Below are positions 24,207 to 37,022 of a DNA stretch of 64,000 bases, piece by piece. Both the position numbers and the translations under genes were made by a program. Source of the DNA: Rheum nobile. Lineage: Eukaryota > Streptophyta > Magnoliopsida > Caryophyllales > Polygonaceae. Numbering within the stretch: the stretch's first letter is position 1; each line of letters opens with the position of its first letter. The stretch spans positions 7,693,001 to 7,757,000 of the forward strand of contig WOAB01000589.1 in NCBI GenBank assembly GCA_027886185.1. The letters run 5' to 3'. The notes under the pieces were generated by a model. That model was not told the DNA's origin, ran no database searches, and saw only the letters and a program-made list of their open reading frames with translations.

Positions 24207-24787
24207 ATGAATAGGTCCTCTAAGAAAGCTGAATTCTTTGCATGTTCTCCACTTCATGATGCATCTTACATTACTAACTTGTTTAATGACCAAGTTATGG
24301 AGTTGCATGGAACTTCTAGTACTTTGATTTCAGGTGAAGAGAGACAATTGTGGGCCATTCCAAGATGGACAACGGAGAGGTTCCCTTTGAGCCCGAAGAT
24401 CATGGTGTCCTTAATGTGGCTGATTTGGTTCATTCCTTGGTGGAGGAAGATGAAGACCTTGACGAGCTGGATTCGAGGTCGAATCCCTTTCAAGAGAGGG
24501 AGGATGATGTGACCACGTCCCATCAAGAGACTCAAGGGAGCCCGAACACTGAAGATGACTCTAGCCATGAGGGTGAAGAAGAGCTTAGTGAAGCTCAAGA
24601 GCCCGAGCCACAAGACCAACCACTTGGAGCCATCACTAGAGCTCGAGCTAGGCAACTTCAAGAGGAGCTCAAGAAGGGATTGCTATGCATGGAGGCCATC
24701 ACATCCTTTGGAGGTCTCAGGATTACTTCCTATGGATCAACCTTGACTCTCCTAGAGTCACATTCAGTTATCTATTTCATTTCATGA
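24207..24787 (+). pseudogene. Gypsy B integrase remnant fused to polyprotein tail
   Basis: 24249-24345 encodes a decayed piece of the integrase core (NLFNDQVMELHG), which matches the corresponding part of Gypsy C (NLFFDQVVRLHG). It is joined by deletion and a frameshift to the tail ORF 24350-24787. That tail contains LNVADLVHSLVEEDEDLDELDSRSNP in pieces also found in Gypsy C. From 24505 on the frame lies within the 3' LTR and adds about 94 residues, including the block ARQLQEELKKGLL. Confidence 0.75.
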
Positions 24788-25417
24788 CATTGCTATTAAA
24801 ACTCTAAGTGTGTTATTTGTTTAGTTTGCTAGGAAGGGCCGACTTCACTAAGGGCCTTTTAGTCTTAGCCATTTTCATTCTCTTTTCTTTAATTCCCTAA
24901 AAAGCCTTGCCATATAAAAGGCTGATTGTAACCAAATTGGAGGCACATTTTATCAGAACAAGAAATACAGTTTTTGAGCTCTCTCTTTTCTCTCTTCATC
25001 GTTCTCCTTGTGTGTGATATCAAGGACCTCCATTGTTGATCCTTTCAAGTGAGTCACATCTTGAAGAGATCAACTCAGTCTTCTAAGGGTTGGTGCATCA
25101 TATCCAACCTAAGGAATTCATATCCATCATCACCGAACCAATTGCATCACCAACAGCCGCAGTTCATCCCATCTCAGCAACGCCTCAGTAAAAGTGTCAT
25201 ATCTTCTGATTTCGAACTCCGATCACTCTCAAATTTTGAAGGTTGAAACTATACCTCAAGATCTATCTCTGGGCGTTGGAATCACCCCATTCCGATCACG
25301 GAAGAGGGAGAACGAACCCTCTGAAGTCAGGTCAGAAACCATCTCGGCGCCACCAACTGAGAAGCCATCAAGGGGGCTCGCCTTGCACTGTGTTCCTTCA
25401 GATCCTTGGAGTTATCA
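24505..25417 (+). repeat. Gypsy B 3' LTR
   Basis: 913 bp, nearly identical to the 5' copy, with a TATA box at 24913. It is followed by the TSD cgtgg and then by the continuation of element A. Confidence 0.88.
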
Positions 25418-25422
25418 CGTGG

Positions 25423-26536
25423 CCTTTCTCTCGCCTTGGTCGGGGCCCTCTTTGCAGCCCGGGGCCTCCATTGCCACTTTAGCACGGCGACCGGTGCCAT
25501 GTCCATAGGCCGACTTTTGTGAAGCCTTTGCCTTTGGATGGCCGGCACAAGAAGAACCGGGACAAGATTGCCAACCTCTTGTCCTCGAGGTATATGCTTC
25601 ACTCTCCTTGCCATGCTTATACTTTCATGATTTCCATTACTTTGTCTTTGCATGCACCCGTGACACTCATTAGTCCCTTATCACCGGCGTGCGCCGTTTG
25701 GGGTGACCTTGCGAGACATTATTGGGTTGACCTTTTCCTTATCCGAGAGTGTGAGCCTTGTGTCCTTAGAGCCTCATTTGGGAAGTTGTTGATTGAGGAT
25801 GCCAATAAGTGCCGTAGAGCTTTTGGGAATACTACTTCCATGGCAACTTTTGAGGATTATGGCTCCGAACCTACACCTCTACCTAGCTTGAATAGGTTCC
25901 CCCTCCTGGCCTTTCCACACCCGCGCCTATCTCTCTCACCCTTTGGGAAGACCTAACTATGGTCTTTCTAATCGGATTGCACACGTTTAAGAAGGGGAGG
26001 GATTCCATTTATGTGCTGGGCGAGAACCACCCTAGGTTAGCCTTTGACATTGCTTGCCCACCATTGCACCCTACAACCGAGCTAGCTGGCCTTACTTTCG
26101 ACACCAAGGCAAATTTCAATGGAATCCCTCGTACTATTGTGTTGGCTTGGGACCCTAGCCTTGTGGTTCGTTTTTGGACACTTGGGTGGCTGAAATTTGG
26201 GAAGGGCATTCAAGTTAACATTAGTTGCCGCCTCCACCCCGATGCCTTGCTTAGAGCCATTCTTATGGACCCACCACACCGTTGGCTAACTTTTCCATTG
26301 CTTGTTATAGGTCCACGGTGCACATGCCTCCAACGTTCGCACGGATCCCAGCCAGGAGCCATTCCAAGCCTAGCCCACACGGCCGAGCCGCCTCCCACAT
26401 GCTCAAGAGGCTCGTCGATGATGGTTTCATGCCGCCGATTCCCGGGGCCCACACCGCATTCCTTGTGACGCACGTCGGCCCTTATGTGCCCCCGATCCCC
26501 GACGATCGAATTGGGGACAATTCTCCTTTAAGAAAG
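25423..26536 (+). other. Element A, 3' internal region
   Basis: This is the continuation of element A after the Gypsy B insertion. ORFs at 25519-25956 and 25959-26468 are adjacent and Pro/Leu-rich, without recognisable domains. A frame at 26282-26542 runs up to the 3' LTR. The polypurine tract aagaaagg ends at the LTR. I cannot assign a protein. Confidence 0.45.
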
Positions 26537-27254
26537 GGATGAGTACCAACCCAAGACGTCGGCGCATCAATGCCACGACACTCAAGCATCGACAATGCTT
26601 CGATTCCAAAGCATCTATGCACCCGTCTATATCCAAGCCTTATGGCTTTTATCCCCTTTCCCTTTGTTAGTTAAGACATGGATTTCATTTACTTGGTGGG
26701 ACGTGTGGACCCATGTGCCAATGGTGCCTAGTCCACCCTTTTCCCTTTTGTTATGTCTTCATTTATGTTATTGGGCCTTTCCTTGGGTGTGGACTTTCAC
26801 TTGCATGTGAAGCCAGCCCACTTGGAAAACCCTTGAGTATTTAAACTTCTCCTTGTCATCTTTGCTCATTAGTTGAAGAATTAAAGAGTGGCATAGCCTA
26901 AGGTAGAGTTTAACTCCCTCTAGGCAGCCACTATCTTCTTTCAACTCAAGCCTTCAACATTCCAATCCCCCTTTCTCTCTTCAAACTCGTGTGGATCTCT
27001 CTCAACTCACAAGCTCTCATTCGAACCAAGCAAACTCGGCCAAGGAACCTTCAAGAGAGGTTCCCTTTGCACCCCCACAGCCTACATCTCCTCTCGGTGC
27101 CTCCCTTGGTGAATCCTCTCCCCCACGGCCGAGACCACCTTCTAAGGACTAGTGGAGACCACTCAAGCTCAATGAAGGAGAAGAAGCCCTAGCTTAGGCA
27201 CGGTCCACTCTCTCTAGGGAAGAAGGGTTCCTTTGGGGACCTTGATTCTCATCA
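26537..27254 (+). repeat. Element A 3' LTR
   Basis: 718 bp, followed by the TSD actgg (27255-27259), after which the Copia D1 reading frame resumes. Confidence 0.85.
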
Positions 27255-27259
27255 ACTGG

Positions 27260-30130
27260 GAACCACACAAAGTTCGGCAATGAACTTCCTTATCCAGACA
27301 ACTTCCTTAACTGCATCCACTGCGGCAATGTACTCAACTTCTGTCGTAGAATCAGCTATCGTGTCTTGCTTTGACCTCTTCAAGCTCACATCCCATCCAT
27401 TAAGAATGAAGACGTATCCGAATTGGGACCGGAAGTCGTCTCTATCTGTCTGGAAGCTTGCATCAATATATCCATTAACGATCAGCTCATCATCTCCTCC
27501 ATACACTAAGAACTCATCCTTAGTCCTTCTCAAGTATGTAAGGATGTTATTAGCTGCATTCCAATGTGCTTCACATGGAGTCGATTGGTATATGATACAC
27601 ATGCTCAAATCAAATGCAACATCCGGGCGAGTACAGACCATGGCATACATGATGGATCCTACTGCTGATGCATAAGGAAGCCTACTCATTCTCTCTAGCT
27701 CAGCAAGTGTCACTGGGCACCGCTTCTTGGTAAGATGTAAGCCATGTCGCATAGGCAAGAATCCCTTCTTGGAATTCTTCATATTGAACATATCAAGAAC
27801 CTTATCCGCATAAGTTCCTTGACTTAGTCCAATAAGTCTCTTAGATCTATCTCTATGGATCTTGATGCCTAATATATACTCGGCCTCTCCTAAGTCTTTC
27901 ATTGAGAAATACTTCTGAATCCAGTCCTTAACGGACTCCAGCATAGGAATGTCATTTCCAATGAGTAGTATGTCATCCACATACAAGATTAGGAAGACCA
28001 CTTTGCTCTCACTAAACTTCTTGCAAACACAAAAATCTTTTTCACATCTGATGAAGTCAAACTGTTTGACTACTTCATCAAATCGAAGGTTCTAAGTCCT
28101 TGATGCCTGCTTAAGTCCATAAATGGACTTCTTAAGCTTGCATACTTTCATAGGATTTTGTGGATCCTCAAAACCCTCAGGTTGTGTCATGTACACATCC
28201 ACTTCTAAATATCCTTTTAGAAAAGAGATCTTGATGTCCACTGGTTACATCTCATAATCTATAATGAGCTGCAATTGCTAGGATTATCCGAATAGATTTG
28301 ATTATAACAACTGGTGAGAAGGTTTCATCATAGTCAATACCATGAATCTGTCTAAAATCTTTTGCAACCAGTCTCGCTTTGAAAACTGTTATGTTTCCAT
28401 CCTTGTCTATTTTGAGTTTGTAAACCCATTTGCACCCTATGGTACTATCCCATCTGGTAAATCTATCAAGTCCCATACTTGATTCTCAAACTTGGAATCC
28501 ATTTCAGACTTCATGGATACGCGCCATTTCTCAGAGTCTGGACTCGCCACAACTTGCTTGTATGTAGTAGGCTCCTCGCTTTCTAAAAGCAGGATGTCCA
28601 AACCCGCAGTCAATGTGAAATCAACGTATTTCTTTGGCTGCATTCTGGGCCTATCTGATCTACGTGTAGGCTGGACAACAGGAGGATTTTCCATAACATT
28701 TTATGGAATCTCATTAGAATCATATTCTGGAGGAACGATAGGAATGGGGTCTTGCGACTCCACTACCTCTGGTGTATGGGTTCCCTCCCCTTGCGGGATT
28801 AGGTCCCCAAATACTGTCGTCTCTGACATGGTGTAATCCATGTCATCTTGTTGCTCAGTTTGTTCTCTTTTCGAATCTATTCGAGATCAACATTTCTTGC
28901 ACTTGACTTTTTGGAAATAAATTCTTTTTCCATAAAGACACTATCCTTAGCAACAAACACTTTATGCTCACTTGAATTGTAGAAGTAGTATCTTTTAGTT
29001 TTCTTAGGATGCCCTACAAAGAAGCATTTTTTTGGTTTGGGTGTAAGCTTATCTGCTAGTAAACATTTTACTTAGGCTTCGCATCCCCAAATCTTTAGAA
29101 AAGACAAACTTGTAACTCTTCTAGTCCATAACTCATATGGTGTCTTATCTACAACTTTGGACGGAGTCTTGTTTAGTGTGAACGCTGTAGTTGTAAGAGC
29201 ATATCCCCATAAAGATATTGGAAGATCAGAAAAACTCATCATAGACCGAACCATGTCCATCAAGGTCCTATTCCTTCTCTCAAACACATCATTCAGTTGT
29301 GGTGTTCCTGGTGGATTTAGTTGTGAGAGGATCCCACAACTTCTTAAATGATGATCAAATTCCTGACTCAAATATTCACCATCACGATCAGATCGTAGTG
29401 CTTTAATTTTCTTGCCAACTTGATTTTCAACTTCATTCTGAAACTCTTTGAACTTTTCAAAAGATTGAGACTTATGCTTCATTAAGTATATGTATCCTTA
29501 TCTACTTAAATCACTAGTAAAGGTTATGAAGTATTTGTAACCATCTTTAGCTTCTGTGCTCATTAGGCCACATACATCTGTATGTATTAGGGGCAAAAGC
29601 TCAGTTGCCCTTTCACTTACCCCAGAAAAAGGTTACCTTGTCATCTTTGCCATTAGCCACGATTCACATGTTTCAAATGATTCACAATCAAATGAGGTTA
29701 GAAGTCCATCCTTTTGGAGCTTCTTCATGCAATTTAAGCTATTGACCTAATCGACAATGTCATTTATAAGTGGTGTCAAAATCATTTGATTTTCGCTTTT
29801 TGTGTTTATGCTATAGATTCTAAATCCTTGTTCCACCACATAGAGTCCATTACTCAGTGGTGCATCGACATAAAATACGTTATCCTTGTAAATAGAAAAA
29901 CATCCATTCTTGAGTCTAAAATCATAGCCTTCAATATCCAAAACACAAGTCGCAATAAGGTTTCTAGTAATAAAATGGACAAAATAACAATAATTAAGTT
30001 CTAATACTAAACCATAAGGTAAAGGTAGACTATAATCTCCAATGGCAAGTGCAACAACCGTTTCTCCATTTCCAACACGTAGGTCTACCGCTCCCTTAGC
30101 TAAGCTTATACTTCTTCTTAGTCCATGCAC
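27260..30130 (-). pseudogene. Copia D1 pol (integrase, RT, part of RNase H)
   Basis: Read on the minus strand from 30130 down. The GAG-pre-integrase part is at 29747-30130. Integrase at 29072-29482 shows the second core Asp and the final Glu region (SDRDGEY, FERRNRT). RT fragments at 28437-28694 and 28252-28476 (GCKWVYKLK) are followed by 27252-28001, with the catalytic YVDD and the RNase H start (YIDASF, TTEVEYIAA). The frame is broken by several stops and shifts. RNase H is cut by element A at 27259 and continues at 13233. The sister copy at 34430-37020 has the same order. Confidence 0.88.
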
Positions 30131-30163
30131 ATTCGAAATAATGTGAGAACCACAACCAATATC

Positions 30164-31068
30164 TCATACCCAAGTCAAAGCTTTAGCTGTTAGGACTTCT
30201 ATAACATCTTCACATGAATCAGAACTCATAGTTCCATTCTTCTTATCTTCTAGGTATTTCGGGCAGTTCCTCTTCCAATGCCCCTTGGCTTGGCAATAGA
30301 AACAATTATGGTCATCATCTACTTTTGCTTTTTCAGAAGTCTGCTTGGGTTGTGCAACTTGCTTGCCCTTCCCTTGCACGTTCTTATTCTGCTATCCAGG
30401 TGCCCTTTTCTTGAACCATTTTCCCTTGTTGACCATCAAAATCTCTTTCTTGGTGTCAACAGAGAGATTTTGCTCACCTGTTTTGAACATTCCATGTATT
30501 TCATCAAGTTTTTTTTCAACTCCCTTCGTATTGAAGTTCATCTTGAATTGAGCTAATCCATCACACAGAGAATGGAATAAGATGTTTGTTGCCAACTCTT
30601 GACTATAGGGGAAGGTACGTCTTTCCATGTTCTCAAAATGTCCAATCATATTGAACACATGAGCAATAACTGGCTTGCCTCTCTCAAGTTTGCAATCAAG
30701 AATTGCCTTATGAGTCTCATATCTCTCCACCCTTGTTTGCTCCTGGAGCATAACTTTCAGGTTGCGAATGATGGTGTATGCATCCATCCTCTCAAACCTC
30801 TTTTGAAGGTTCGATTCCATGGAAGCCAACATAAGACAAGTGACAATCATTGACTTATCTCTAATATGCTATTCCTCTTCTATCTCCTCTTGATGTAGAC
30901 ATAGCAGTCAGTTTTGGGATAGGGGTGTCAAGGACATTCTCTCTTCCTTCAGACCTGAGAACAATTCTCATATTTCTTTCCCAATCGAGAAAGTTGTTTC
31001 CGTCCAACTTATTCTTCTCAAGAATCGAACGTAGGTTGATGATTGTTGGGTTATCGTTTCTAGACATG
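30164..31068 (-). pseudogene. Copia D1 gag
   Basis: On the minus strand the ATG at 31066-31068 opens MSRNDNPTIINL, the N-terminus also seen in the sister element at 37882. After about 70 codons the frame shifts into 30392-30850, with the UBN2-type gag core (LQKRFERMDAYTIIRNLK). A CCHC knuckle, CFYCQAKGHWKRNC, is encoded at 30164-30379. Three frames are needed to read the protein, so it is inactive. Confidence 0.85.
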
Positions 31069-32933
31069 ATATCTACAACAGAAATAACATGTAAAATATA
31101 AATCATGCTTGTCATGCAAGAGCTTAAAAATATTAAACATGATTCAAACATAAATAAGCTAATGCACATTTTATTCATTTATATTTTCCCTTTGAATAAA
31201 ATGATTCCAAGACCCTATTTCAGATAAGACTTTAGGCATACTTTGACACTTTCCTAAATCCTATGTGATCAAGGTAAATAACTTTTACTAGTTATAACAT
31301 TTATAACTATTGGTTGATAGATTACATCTTATGTCAAATCTATCTCATGCCTCAAAATCCAAAACTTTATCTTTTGGTCTTTTGTTGAGTCCAACCAAAT
31401 CAAGGTTGTAAACCCTTTATATAGATTTACCCGTACTATCCCAAGGTCAAAGAATGACACCTTGCTTTGGCAAAACCTATCCATCAAATTACAAGGGCCT
31501 CATAGGTTATGATTTAATTTGGAAAGGCAAAATATCAATTTTCTTTTAAGGGAACTAGGTTTATCATGCAAGTCTATTTACTAGTGAACTAAATAGCGTA
31601 AATAAACAAGAAAGCATAAACTTAGAGATATTTAAAGCAAAATAAATGCAATAAATAAATATAATCCTACTATGGCCCCGAAAAACCCATAAGATCTAAT
31701 CTTCATAGATTCTTCTTGTCTCTTGGATCTCCATCATTGATTCTCCTTTGGATCTCCATCTTGGAATCTTCATAGGATCTTCTTCTATTGTATTACATGA
31801 TGTAAATCTAATCTAAATACTTGAAAATTAAATTACAAAAATACATAACGATACGCATATCGTGTACAAGAAAAAAAATAGCGATACGTAGATCGTATTT
31901 TCTATCCTATTTTGGGCCATACCAGTCGCCGCATGTAATAATAATATCATAATATGAAATCATACATGCATAATATAGTATCAAATATTAAAAGACAAGA
32001 ATATACTATTAATCATATTAATAGACTTTTAAGATTAAATTAATTATATTATCCAATAAAATAATTAATCCAATCTTCTTATTATTTTAATTCAAACAAA
32101 TCATATATGGAATTAATATCAATATTAATCATTACCATGTATAATTGGATAAAAAAATACTCTAGAGATAAGATATCTTATTACCATATCTATTTTAGGC
32201 AATTAGGATCTTAGGCAAACAAACCCTAACCCTAGCCACCTATCCCTCATCAGCCGCACCATGTAGCCAGCCCCACCCATATCGGCCGCACCAGCAGCGC
32301 AGCCGCCAGCCACCGAGCCTCCCAGCCCCGCCCCGTCGGACCACCGTCGGACCACCCCGAATCGCTGTGAGCCCGTTGGATCACCCAACTGCGATTTTTA
32401 TCCTCTCCACTCAAAATTTTGTAACAATTACAAATTCTTGATGGTTTTAAGGAAAATATGGTATAATTTTAAGAAATTTAATATTTTGAAAAATTAATGT
32501 ATGAACCAATTTCACACAAAATTAATCAACTTTGGGTATTCAAGGCATGAAATTGTAAATTTCTAGGGTTTGAATAAATTTTCACCAACATGAAAAATCT
32601 AGTATTTTTATGTGTGCTTATGGTTTATACAATAAATCATAGCTATTGCATAAATTAAACATACAAATCGATTTTAGGGTCAAAATTAAGCAAACAATCA
32701 GAATTTTTAACATGCATAATTTTGGTCATGAGGCTGATTTTTTTCAAGTATATTACATTCATTAAAGTTACAACTTTATGCATCCAATCAATTAAAATCA
32801 CAATTTTAATCATACAAGTTAATCCATATTTCAATTTTACCACTAACTTGAATCAAAATAATCAAGAACATGCATCAAATATAACAACTTTAATTATGAT
32901 CATATCAATTTATGCAAGAGGCTCTGCTACCAC
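31069..32933 (-). other. Copia D1 untranslated leader and primer site
   Basis: About 1.8 kb separate the primer site (tggtagcagagcc on the minus strand, next to the LTR at 32934) from the gag ATG. The stretch is AT-rich, except for a short GC-rich block at 32230-32380, and is homologous to 37883-39710. ORFs here are not conserved in the sister copy. Confidence 0.65.
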
Positions 32934-33452
32934 TACAGGGATTTAGATGCTTTAAGCGGAATTTCAGAAAACAAATTTCTATTATCTAATTTAGGATCTC
33001 ATGCATAAGCTTGATATGAATCATATATGAAAGAGTAACATACCTTTTTAATGCAAAACTTCTTTCCGGGATCACCCTGGAGAATAGAGCCTCAATTTTG
33101 ACTCCTCTACTTAGTCCACACGAGCACGGTACTAGTTCGCCTTGCCTTCGTTTGCTAGAACGGGACAAAAGCTCCAAGCTTGTCTTACAACAGGGTGTAC
33201 GGCCGACCCTAGAAATTCCCTAGTCCCACCATGGGCCTCGATTTGCTTTGATCTAGCCAAATTACTCTAATGTGTGTGACCTTATAGGACCCATATATAA
33301 TAGTAATGGGTCAAATATAATTTATCCCATAAATCATAGTTGGCTTCTAGCAAAGCACTAAGACTACCTAAAATATACATATTATTATTCTTCATTATAA
33401 TCCTATTCTATTATTAGTAATTGACATCTTGATTAAAGAACATATTTCTTCA
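32934..33452 (-). mobile_element. Middle Copia LTR shared by D1 and D2
   Basis: It starts (minus strand) tgaagaaatatg and ends ccctgta, and is 519 bp long. Compared with the left and right LTRs it lacks about 210 bp between accctag and gaaattccc. It serves as the 5' LTR of D1 on its left and the 3' LTR of D2 on its right, since internal sequence joins it directly on both sides. Confidence 0.8.
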
Positions 33453-36400
33453 ATCTCCCACTTGTCCTTAAACAAGTGTGCAATATCAATTCCTTTGTCA
33501 CTTAGTGTCTAATTTAATGATATGATAACATCTCATGTAATCCATATCAATATTAAAATTGTTTCTTCAACTCCAAGGTTGAACTGTCAAAACAAATGAT
33601 TACTATTAATCCATTTGAGCACGGCCATGCATTTTCAGTTCTTACTCTTCAAGTGGCCAAGACACCGTTCCTATCCATATATATACAGATATATAAAGAG
33701 GACTTCTCCATTATTGTGTGACTATAGCTCCCACTCAATTTTCAGCAATCCCGATCACTGCCTTTATAGCCGCCTTTTACGCAACGGTGTTTAACAATGT
33801 CAAAGACTACCAATCACCAAGCAAGAAGTATATCGCACTCATGTCCGAGGAATCTACTAATCATAGTTCAACTTAAAATTCTACAACTCATTTGAAGAAT
33901 CTTAAGGTAGGTTTGCCCAATACGTATCCACCATACATATCCATGTAATTTATTAGACATCTCCATGTCCCGATAGCCCGTGAAAGTTGGTGCTATCAAT
34001 CAACTTGCATAATAGCCTGTATTGAGTCATTTATGTCCAATTTAATGACTTAGACTACATACAACTCATAATTCATAATATCAGTTCACTTAATAGGGTT
34101 TCATCCACCATAAGTTTTATGCTGATCCTATTTGATGACGATAAATTATTAGGACATTTTATTTAATTCTAAACCACAATTAAATAATTATGAAACTTTA
34201 TTTCAAAAACAAACATGATGCAATGTTTCAACAATCATGAAATCAACATCCATAATCTCAAAACAATACAATCTCAAAGCCATTATCCAATGTGCTTGAG
34301 TCCCTTAGCCCTAGTGTGACTGTCATGCTTGAGCTTAGATAAAGGTTTAGTCAATGGATTTGCAATGTTGTCATCCGTATCTATTTTGCAAAACTTCACA
34401 TCTCCTTAACGACTAACTCATCATATCCTTCATACACCAAGAGATCATCTTTAGTGCTTCTTAAGTACTTTAGGATGTTCTTAGTTGTATTTCAGTTTGC
34501 TTCACCTAGATTTGATTGGTATTTGATGCACATACTCAAAGCAAATGCAACATCTGGGCGAGTACAGACCATGGCATACATGATGAACCCTACTACTGAT
34601 GCATAAGGAATCATACTCATTCTCTCTAGCTTAGCAGGTGTCACTGGACACTGTTTCTTGCTAAGATGTAAGCCATGCTACATAGGCAATAATCCTTTCT
34701 TGGAATTCTTCATATTGAATCTATCAAGAACCTTATCCATATAAGTTGTTTGATTTAGTCCAATAAGTCTCTTAGATATATCTCTATGGATCTTGATACC
34801 TAATATGTACTCAGCCTCTCCTAAGTCTTTCATTGAGAAATACTTCTTAAGCCAGTCCTTAACGGACTCTAGCATAGGAATGTCATTTCCAATGAGTAGT
34901 ATGTCATCCACATACAAGAATAGGAAGGCCACTTTGCTCCCACTAAACTTCTTATAAACACAAGGTTCTTCTTCACACCTGATGAAATCAAACTGTTTGA
35001 CCACTTCATCAATTCGAAGGTTCCAACTCCTTGATGCCTGCTTAAGTCCATAAATGGACTTCTTAAGCTTGCTTACTTTCCTAGGATTTAGTGGATCCTC
35101 AAAACCCTCAGGTTGTGTCATGTACACATCCTCTTCTAAATACCCATTTAGAAAAGCAGTCTTGACATTGATTTGCCAGATCACATAATCATAATGAACT
35201 GCAATTGCTAGGATTATTCGAATGGATCTGATCAAGACAACTAGTGAGAAGGTTTCATCATTGTCAATACCATAAATCTGTATAAAACCTTCTGCAACCA
35301 GTCTCGCTTTGAAAACTATTACGTTTCCATCATTGTCTGTTTTGAGTTTGTAAACCCATTTGTACCCTATGGGTACTATCTCATCTGTCAAATCTATCAA
35401 GTCCCATACTTGATTCTCAGACATAGAATCCATTTCAGACTTCATGTCTACGCGCCATTTCTCAGAGTCTGGACTCGTCACAACTTGCTTGTATGTAGTA
35501 GGCTCCTCGCTTTCTAAAAGCAGGATATCCAAACTCGCAGTCAATATGAAATCAACATATCTCTTTTGCTGCGTTTTGGGCCTATCTGATCTACGTGTAG
35601 GCTGAACAACAGGAAGACTTTCCACAACATTTTGTGGGATCTCATTAGAATTAGATTATGGAGGAATGATAGGAATGGGGTCTTGCGACTCCACTACCTC
35701 TGGTGTATGGGTTCCCTCCCTTTGCGGAATTAGGTCCCCAAATGTCATCGTCTCTGACATAGTATAATCCATGTCATCTTGTTGCTCAGTCAGTTGCTCT
35801 TCTCGAACTTCTTCGAGATCAACATTTCTCCCACTTGACTTTTTGGAGAAAAAAATATTTTTCCATAAAGACACTATCCCTAACAACAAATACTTTGTTC
35901 TCAATGGGATTATAGAAGTATTATCCTTTAGTTTTCTTAGGATACCCTACAAAGAAACACTTATCTGATTTGGGTGCAAGCTTATCTGCTAGTAAACGTT
36001 TTACATAAGCTTCACATCCCCAGATCTTTAGAAAAGACAAACTTGGAACTCTTCCAGTCCATAACTCATATGGTGTCTTATCTACAGCTTTGGACGGAGT
36101 CCTACTTAGTGTGAACATTGCAGTTATGAGAGCATATCTCCGGAAAAATATTGGAAGATCAGCAAAACTCATCATACACCGAACCATGTCCAATAAGGTC
36201 CTATTCCTCCTCTCAAACACACCATTCAGTTGTGGTGTTCCTGGTGGAGTTAGTTGTGAGAGGATCCCACAACTTTTTAAATTATGATCAAGTTCTTGAC
36301 TCAATTATTCACCATCACGATCAGATCGTAGTGCTTTAATTTTCTTGCTAAGTTGATTTTCAACTTCATTCTAAGACTGTTTGAACTTTTCAAAAGATTC

Positions 36401-37020
36401 AGACTTATGCTTCATTAAGTATATGTATCCATATATACTTAAATCATCAACAAAGGTTATGAAATATCTGTAACCACCTCTAGCTTATGTGCTCATTGGT
36501 CTACATACTTCTGTATATATAAGGGCCAAAAGCTCAGTTGCCCTTTCACTTACCCCAGTAAAAGGTGACCTTATCATATTTCCCATTAGGCAAGATTCAC
36601 ATGTTTCAAATGATTTACAATCAAATGAGGTTAGAAGTCCATCCTTTTGGAGCTTTTGTATGCATTTCAAGCTTATGTGACCCAAATGACAATGTTGTAG
36701 GTAGTATTTAAATCATTTGATTTTTGCTTTTTAGTAATTATGTAATAGACATGAGATTCTAAATCTAACATATAGAGTCCATTTCTCAATTAGGCATTAG
36801 CATAAAACACATGCATCATCCATATACAAGAAAAACAATTATTCTAAATAATGAATTCACAGCCTTCAGTATCCAATAGAGAATCTAAAATGATATTTTT
36901 GGTAATAGTAGGAATAGAATAACAATTATTCAATTCTAAAACTAAACCAAAGGGCAATGATAGATCATTATCTTTTACTGTTAAGGCAACAACTTTTGCT
37001 CCATTTCCAACATGTAGGTC
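33453..37020 (-). pseudogene. Copia D2 pol and 3' untranslated part
   Basis: Read on the minus strand. GAG-pre-integrase is at 36485-36685, integrase at 35921-36304 (FERRNRT, TPYELWTGR), a variable linker at 35656-35904, and RT at 34678-35625 with YVDDILLIGND. RNase H at 34400-34660 is badly decayed and lacks the CDNNGA part found in D1. The 33453-34400 part is non-coding and matches 12147-13100. Stops and shifts interrupt the frame several times. It would have made the integration and reverse transcription enzymes of the element. Confidence 0.85.
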
Positions 37021-37022
37021 TA

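Larger units (their letters stand above)
21125..25417 (+). mobile_element. Gypsy B, pol-deleted Ty3/Gypsy element
   Basis: The LTRs at 21125-22045 and 24505-25417 (921 and 913 bp) start tgatgtgacc and end gttatca. The target duplication cgtgg is on both sides (21120-21124 and 25418-25422). The primer site tggtatcagagc (22048) matches initiator tRNA-Met, and the purine tract aagagagggagga lies right before the 3' LTR. The 2.46-kb interior holds only part of gag and a short integrase remnant fused to the polyprotein tail. Protease, RT and RNase H are gone, so it would depend on proteins in trans. It is inserted in element A. Confidence 0.9.
13234..27254 (+). mobile_element. Gypsy-like element A (pol-less), with two nested elements
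   Basis: The LTRs (13234-13952 and 26537-27254, 719 and 718 bp) have inverted ends tgatgag...ctcatca. They are flanked by the perfect 5-bp duplication actgg (13229-13233 and 27255-27259). A primer site (ttggtatcaagagcc) follows the 5' LTR, and a purine tract (aagaaagg) precedes the 3' LTR. Without the Copia at 15036 and Gypsy B at 21125 the element is about 5.1 kb. No protease, RT or integrase is visible, so it is a non-autonomous, LARD-like element. Assignment to Gypsy rather than Copia is a guess from the primer site and general style. Confidence 0.85.
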
